This document shows, piece by piece, positions 62,050 through 64,000 of a DNA stretch of 64,000 nt (its first letter is position 1; each line of letters begins with the position of its first letter). The notes below the pieces were generated by a model that was not told where the DNA came from, ran no database searches, and was given only the letters and a program-made list of their open reading frames with translations. This stretch comes from Arthrobacter sp. SLBN-112 (lineage in GTDB: Bacteria > Actinomycetota > Actinomycetes > Actinomycetales > Micrococcaceae): assembly GCF_030944625.1 (NCBI RefSeq), contig NZ_JAUSXY010000001.1:3100001-3164000 (forward strand). The letters are read 5' to 3'. Made by a program: the position numbers and the translations under genes.

Positions 62050-63452
62050 GGAATCACCACGGACAGAATCATCACCAGGCCGAAGCCGACGAGGGAGATC
62101 AGCGTTTCCATCACGGACCAGGTCTTGAACGTCTGGCCCACGGTAAGGCCGAAGAGTTCCTTGACCAGCCAGAACCCGGCGTCGTTGACGTGGGAGAGGA
62201 ACAGCGAGCCTGCGCCGACTGCCAGTGCCAGGAGGCCGGCGTGTGCCGGGGAGAGGGACGTGGCCAAAGGGGCGACGATGCCGGCGGCAGTGACAGTTGC
62301 CACCGTGGCCGAACCCGTGGCCAGGCGCATCGCCACGGCGATGAGGAACCCAAGGACCAGCACCGAGATGTTCGCTCCGGTGGCCCATTTCGCCACGGCG
62401 TCGCCCACTCCGGCCCCGATCAGAGTCTGCTTGAACCCGCCGCCCGCGCCGACGATGAGGATCACTGCGGCGATCGGTCCCACGGAGGCACCGATCTTGC
62501 CACCGATCTTGTTGCCGGAGAACCCGACGGCGTAACCGAAGGTCACCAGGGCCAGGAGCACTGCGAGGGTCATGGCGACCAGGGGTTCGCCGATGAAATC
62601 AAAGAAAACGCGTGCCGCGCTCGGGTTCTTCGCGTCCGGGGACACGATGTCCACGACGGCTTTGAGGAGCATGAGTATCACCGGGAAGACGATGGTCAGC
62701 AAAGTGATGAGGAAGGACGGCTGGCGTTTCGCGTCCGGGTCGGCCTGCGTGTGTTCGGTGTCGATACCACCGGCCTGCTTTGGAGCGTCCACGGGAACCC
62801 AGCGTGCGGCGTAGATCGCGAAGAGCGGTCCGCAGATAATGACGGTGGGAATGGCAATCAGGAGGCCGAGGGCCAGGGTGATGCCCAGCGGCGCATTCAG
62901 GCTGGAGATGGCAACCAGGGGGCCGGGGTGCGGCGGGACCAGTCCGTGGAGCACGGACAGGCCGGCAAGGGCCGGGATGGCGACGCGCATCAGTTTCCCG
63001 CCGGAGCGCTGGGCTACCAGCACAATGACGGGCAACAGCAGCACCAGGCCGATCTCGAAGAACATCGGCAGGCCGATTATCACCGCGACCAGCGCCATGG
63101 CCCACGGCAGGAGCTTCGGGGAGACCTTGCCGAGCAAGGTGTCGACCACCCGGTTTGCTCCGCCGGAATCGGCCAGCAGTTTGCCCAGCATCGCGCCGAG
63201 GGCAATGAGCAGGCCCACTTCCTTGAGTGTGTTGCCCACGCCGTCTTCGAAGTTGCTGATGACCTTGTCGAAGCCGACGCCGGACGCGAGGCCGACAAAG
63301 GCGGAGCCAAGCACCAGTGACAGGAATGGATGGAGCTTGAATTTGACGATCAGCAGCACAATGAGGGCGATGCCGATCGCGGCGACCACCACAAGCTGGG
63401 TGTCGTGGCCGTTCCAGGGCTGCGCTGCCGCGGGAAGGAGAAGGGGTGTCAT
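62046..63452 (-). CDS. gntP: Gluconate:H+ symporter GntP family
   Basis: A 468-residue transporter with 12-14 helices. Family segments: LKEVGLLIALGAMLGKLLADSGGA, VPPHPGPLVAISSL, LFLSHVNDAGFWLVKE. It imports gluconate for the kinase encoded next, with which it overlaps by four bases. A divergent regulator gene starts 154 bases upstream. Confidence 0.95.
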   Translation of the reverse strand: MTPLLLPAAAQPWNGHDTQLVVVAAIGIALIVLLIVKFKLHPFLSLVLGSAFVGLASGVGFDKVISNFEDGVGNTLKEVGLLIALGAMLGKLLADSGGANRVVDTLLGKVSPKLLPWAMALVAVIIGLPMFFEIGLVLLLPVIVLVAQRSGGKLMRVAIPALAGLSVLHGLVPPHPGPLVAISSLNAPLGITLALGLLIAIPTVIICGPLFAIYAARWVPVDAPKQAGGIDTEHTQADPDAKRQPSFLITLLTIVFPVILMLLKAVVDIVSPDAKNPSAARVFFDFIGEPLVAMTLAVLLALVTFGYAVGFSGNKIGGKIGASVGPIAAVILIVGAGGGFKQTLIGAGVGDAVAKWATGANISVLVLGFLIAVAMRLATGSATVATVTAAGIVAPLATSLSPAHAGLLALAVGAGSLFLSHVNDAGFWLVKELFGLTVGQTFKTWSVMETLISLVGFGLVMILSVVIP

Positions 63453-63514
63453 GGTTTTCCTTGGGTTGGGGCGGCGCCGGGACTTGTTTGTTTTTGTCCG
63501 GTCCGCCGAATATG

Positions 63515-63527
63515 CTGTGGCTCACAG
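63515..63527. promoter_or_regulatory. Inverted repeat in the gntP / regulator gap
   Basis: CTGTG (63515-63519) and CACAG (63523-63527) are perfect arms around GCT, in the 154-base gap between gntP and the divergent GntR-family gene. It is a candidate operator. Confidence 0.4.
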
Positions 63528-63606
63528 TACACACTAAATACGATTTATGGAATCCGGCGGCGCTGCCAGCAGATTGGCGTGCCTCGGGACTTAGGGGGAC
63601 GCGGCA

Positions 63607-64000
63607 ATGTCTGATCAACCAGGGGTGACCCGACATATCAGCAGGCATTCTGCGATCGTCGAGCGGCTGGGCAGCGACATTACGTCCGGCAAGCTCGCCA
63701 CCGGCCTGGTGCTCCGCTCCGAGGACATGGAGCAAAAATATGAGGTCACCCGGTCAGTGCTCCGAGAGGGCCTGCGAGTACTGGAAACACTGGGAATGGT
63801 GACCTCCCGGCGCAGCGTGGGCGTATCCATTCGTCCTCAGGCCGAGTGGAATGTTTTCGATCCACTTGTCGTCCGGTGGCGCCTGAACGGTTCAGGCAGG
63901 GCGGTCCAGCTTCGGTCATTGACCGAGCTCCGCTCCGCCGTCGAACCGCTGGCCGCGAAACTGGCTGCCGCGCGGATAGCTGCCGAGGACGGGCGCCAAC
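63607..64000 (+). CDS. GntR-family regulator, FCD type (partial at window end)
   Basis: The first 131 codons of a FadR-like regulator. The winged HTH runs over about residues 15-80 (IVERLGSDITSGKLATGLVL, SEDMEQKYEVTRSVLREGLR and so on). The start of the FCD ligand domain is seen near the end (QLRSLTELRSAVEPLAAKLA). It probably represses gntP-gntK, and gluconate or a phosphorylated product would be the effector. Confidence 0.9.
   Translation, partial: MSDQPGVTRHISRHSAIVERLGSDITSGKLATGLVLRSEDMEQKYEVTRSVLREGLRVLETLGMVTSRRSVGVSIRPQAEWNVFDPLVVRWRLNGSGRAVQLRSLTELRSAVEPLAAKLAAARIAAEDGRQ

Noticed and set aside
1..64000. CRISPR array, prophage, insertion sequence or attachment site
   Set aside because: No regularly spaced repeats, transposase, integrase or phage structural gene was seen.

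Overview
The window is high-GC actinobacterial DNA. Dense short-spaced genes, GTG starts, and the families present (SCO1664, DUF1206, a LigD-type polymerase, MoxR-like/VWA pairs, a Cys-type formate dehydrogenase) fit a soil Micrococcaceae such as Arthrobacter or Pseudarthrobacter. That is inference from gene content; there is no rRNA to confirm it. I saw no tRNA, rRNA, CRISPR array, insertion sequence or prophage. Every gap between genes is under 300 bases.

Left part (1-12.3 kb), housekeeping and repair: the 5' two thirds of polA, a PaaI-type thioesterase, a DHFR-like reductase, a PiT phosphate transporter with a small membrane partner, a VOC protein, a YrdC/Sua5-like protein, a stand-alone LigD-type polymerase, a frameshifted alpha/beta hydrolase and a frameshifted hrpB helicase. 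Two poorly characterised membrane or secreted proteins follow.

12.4-19 kb, flavin and sugar genes: a flavin reductase, a stand-alone 5'-3' exonuclease, and an unusual 618-residue protein. In that protein an intact GTP cyclohydrolase II (RibA) domain is fused to a two-component flavin monooxygenase of the acyl-CoA dehydrogenase superfamily. I consider this the best candidate for an undescribed system: flavin precursor synthesis and flavin use in one polypeptide, with a reductase close by. A divergent BNR_4 / sugar-isomerase pair lies next to it.

19.1-26.1 kb, a formate-dehydrogenase-like respiratory operon: a 55-residue membrane peptide, a four-helix cytochrome b, an unfamiliar membrane-anchored protein, then a molybdopterin catalytic subunit (Cys at the usual Sec position), a 4Fe-4S subunit and an NrfD-like subunit. 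Two types of quinone-reactive membrane module sit in one operon.

26.1-44 kb, mixed: a MoxR-like AAA/VWA pair, a phosphatase remnant in front of an SCO1664-family protein, an SGNH hydrolase, a DUF1206 protein, a serine-hydrolase-fold lipoprotein that has lost its catalytic residues, a cytosolic subtilase paired with an alpha/beta hydrolase, flotillin plus an NfeD-like protein, a YciI / SMP-30 / aldo-keto reductase operon, a NodB deacetylase-GT2 fusion, and the 3' remnant of a berberine-bridge-type oxidase.

44-58.5 kb, a carbohydrate utilisation locus: a secreted GH59-like enzyme, a DUF2264 protein, a DeoR/LacI chimeric regulator, a heparinase II/III protein, a 2-hydroxyacid dehydrogenase, an ABC importer without its ATPase, and a YesL/DUF624 protein. 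Candidate operators contain a TTCGATC core. The right end holds an acetyltransferase, a lytic transglycosylase, a small kinase, a glycine-zipper protein and a gluconate operon (kinase, permease, divergent GntR-type regulator).

Four genes (alpha/beta hydrolase, hrpB, the cytochrome-b partner and the subtilase) are each restored by removing one base. The indels all have the same sign and fall in short G/C runs or GC-rich sites, so sequence or assembly error is at least as likely as real decay.
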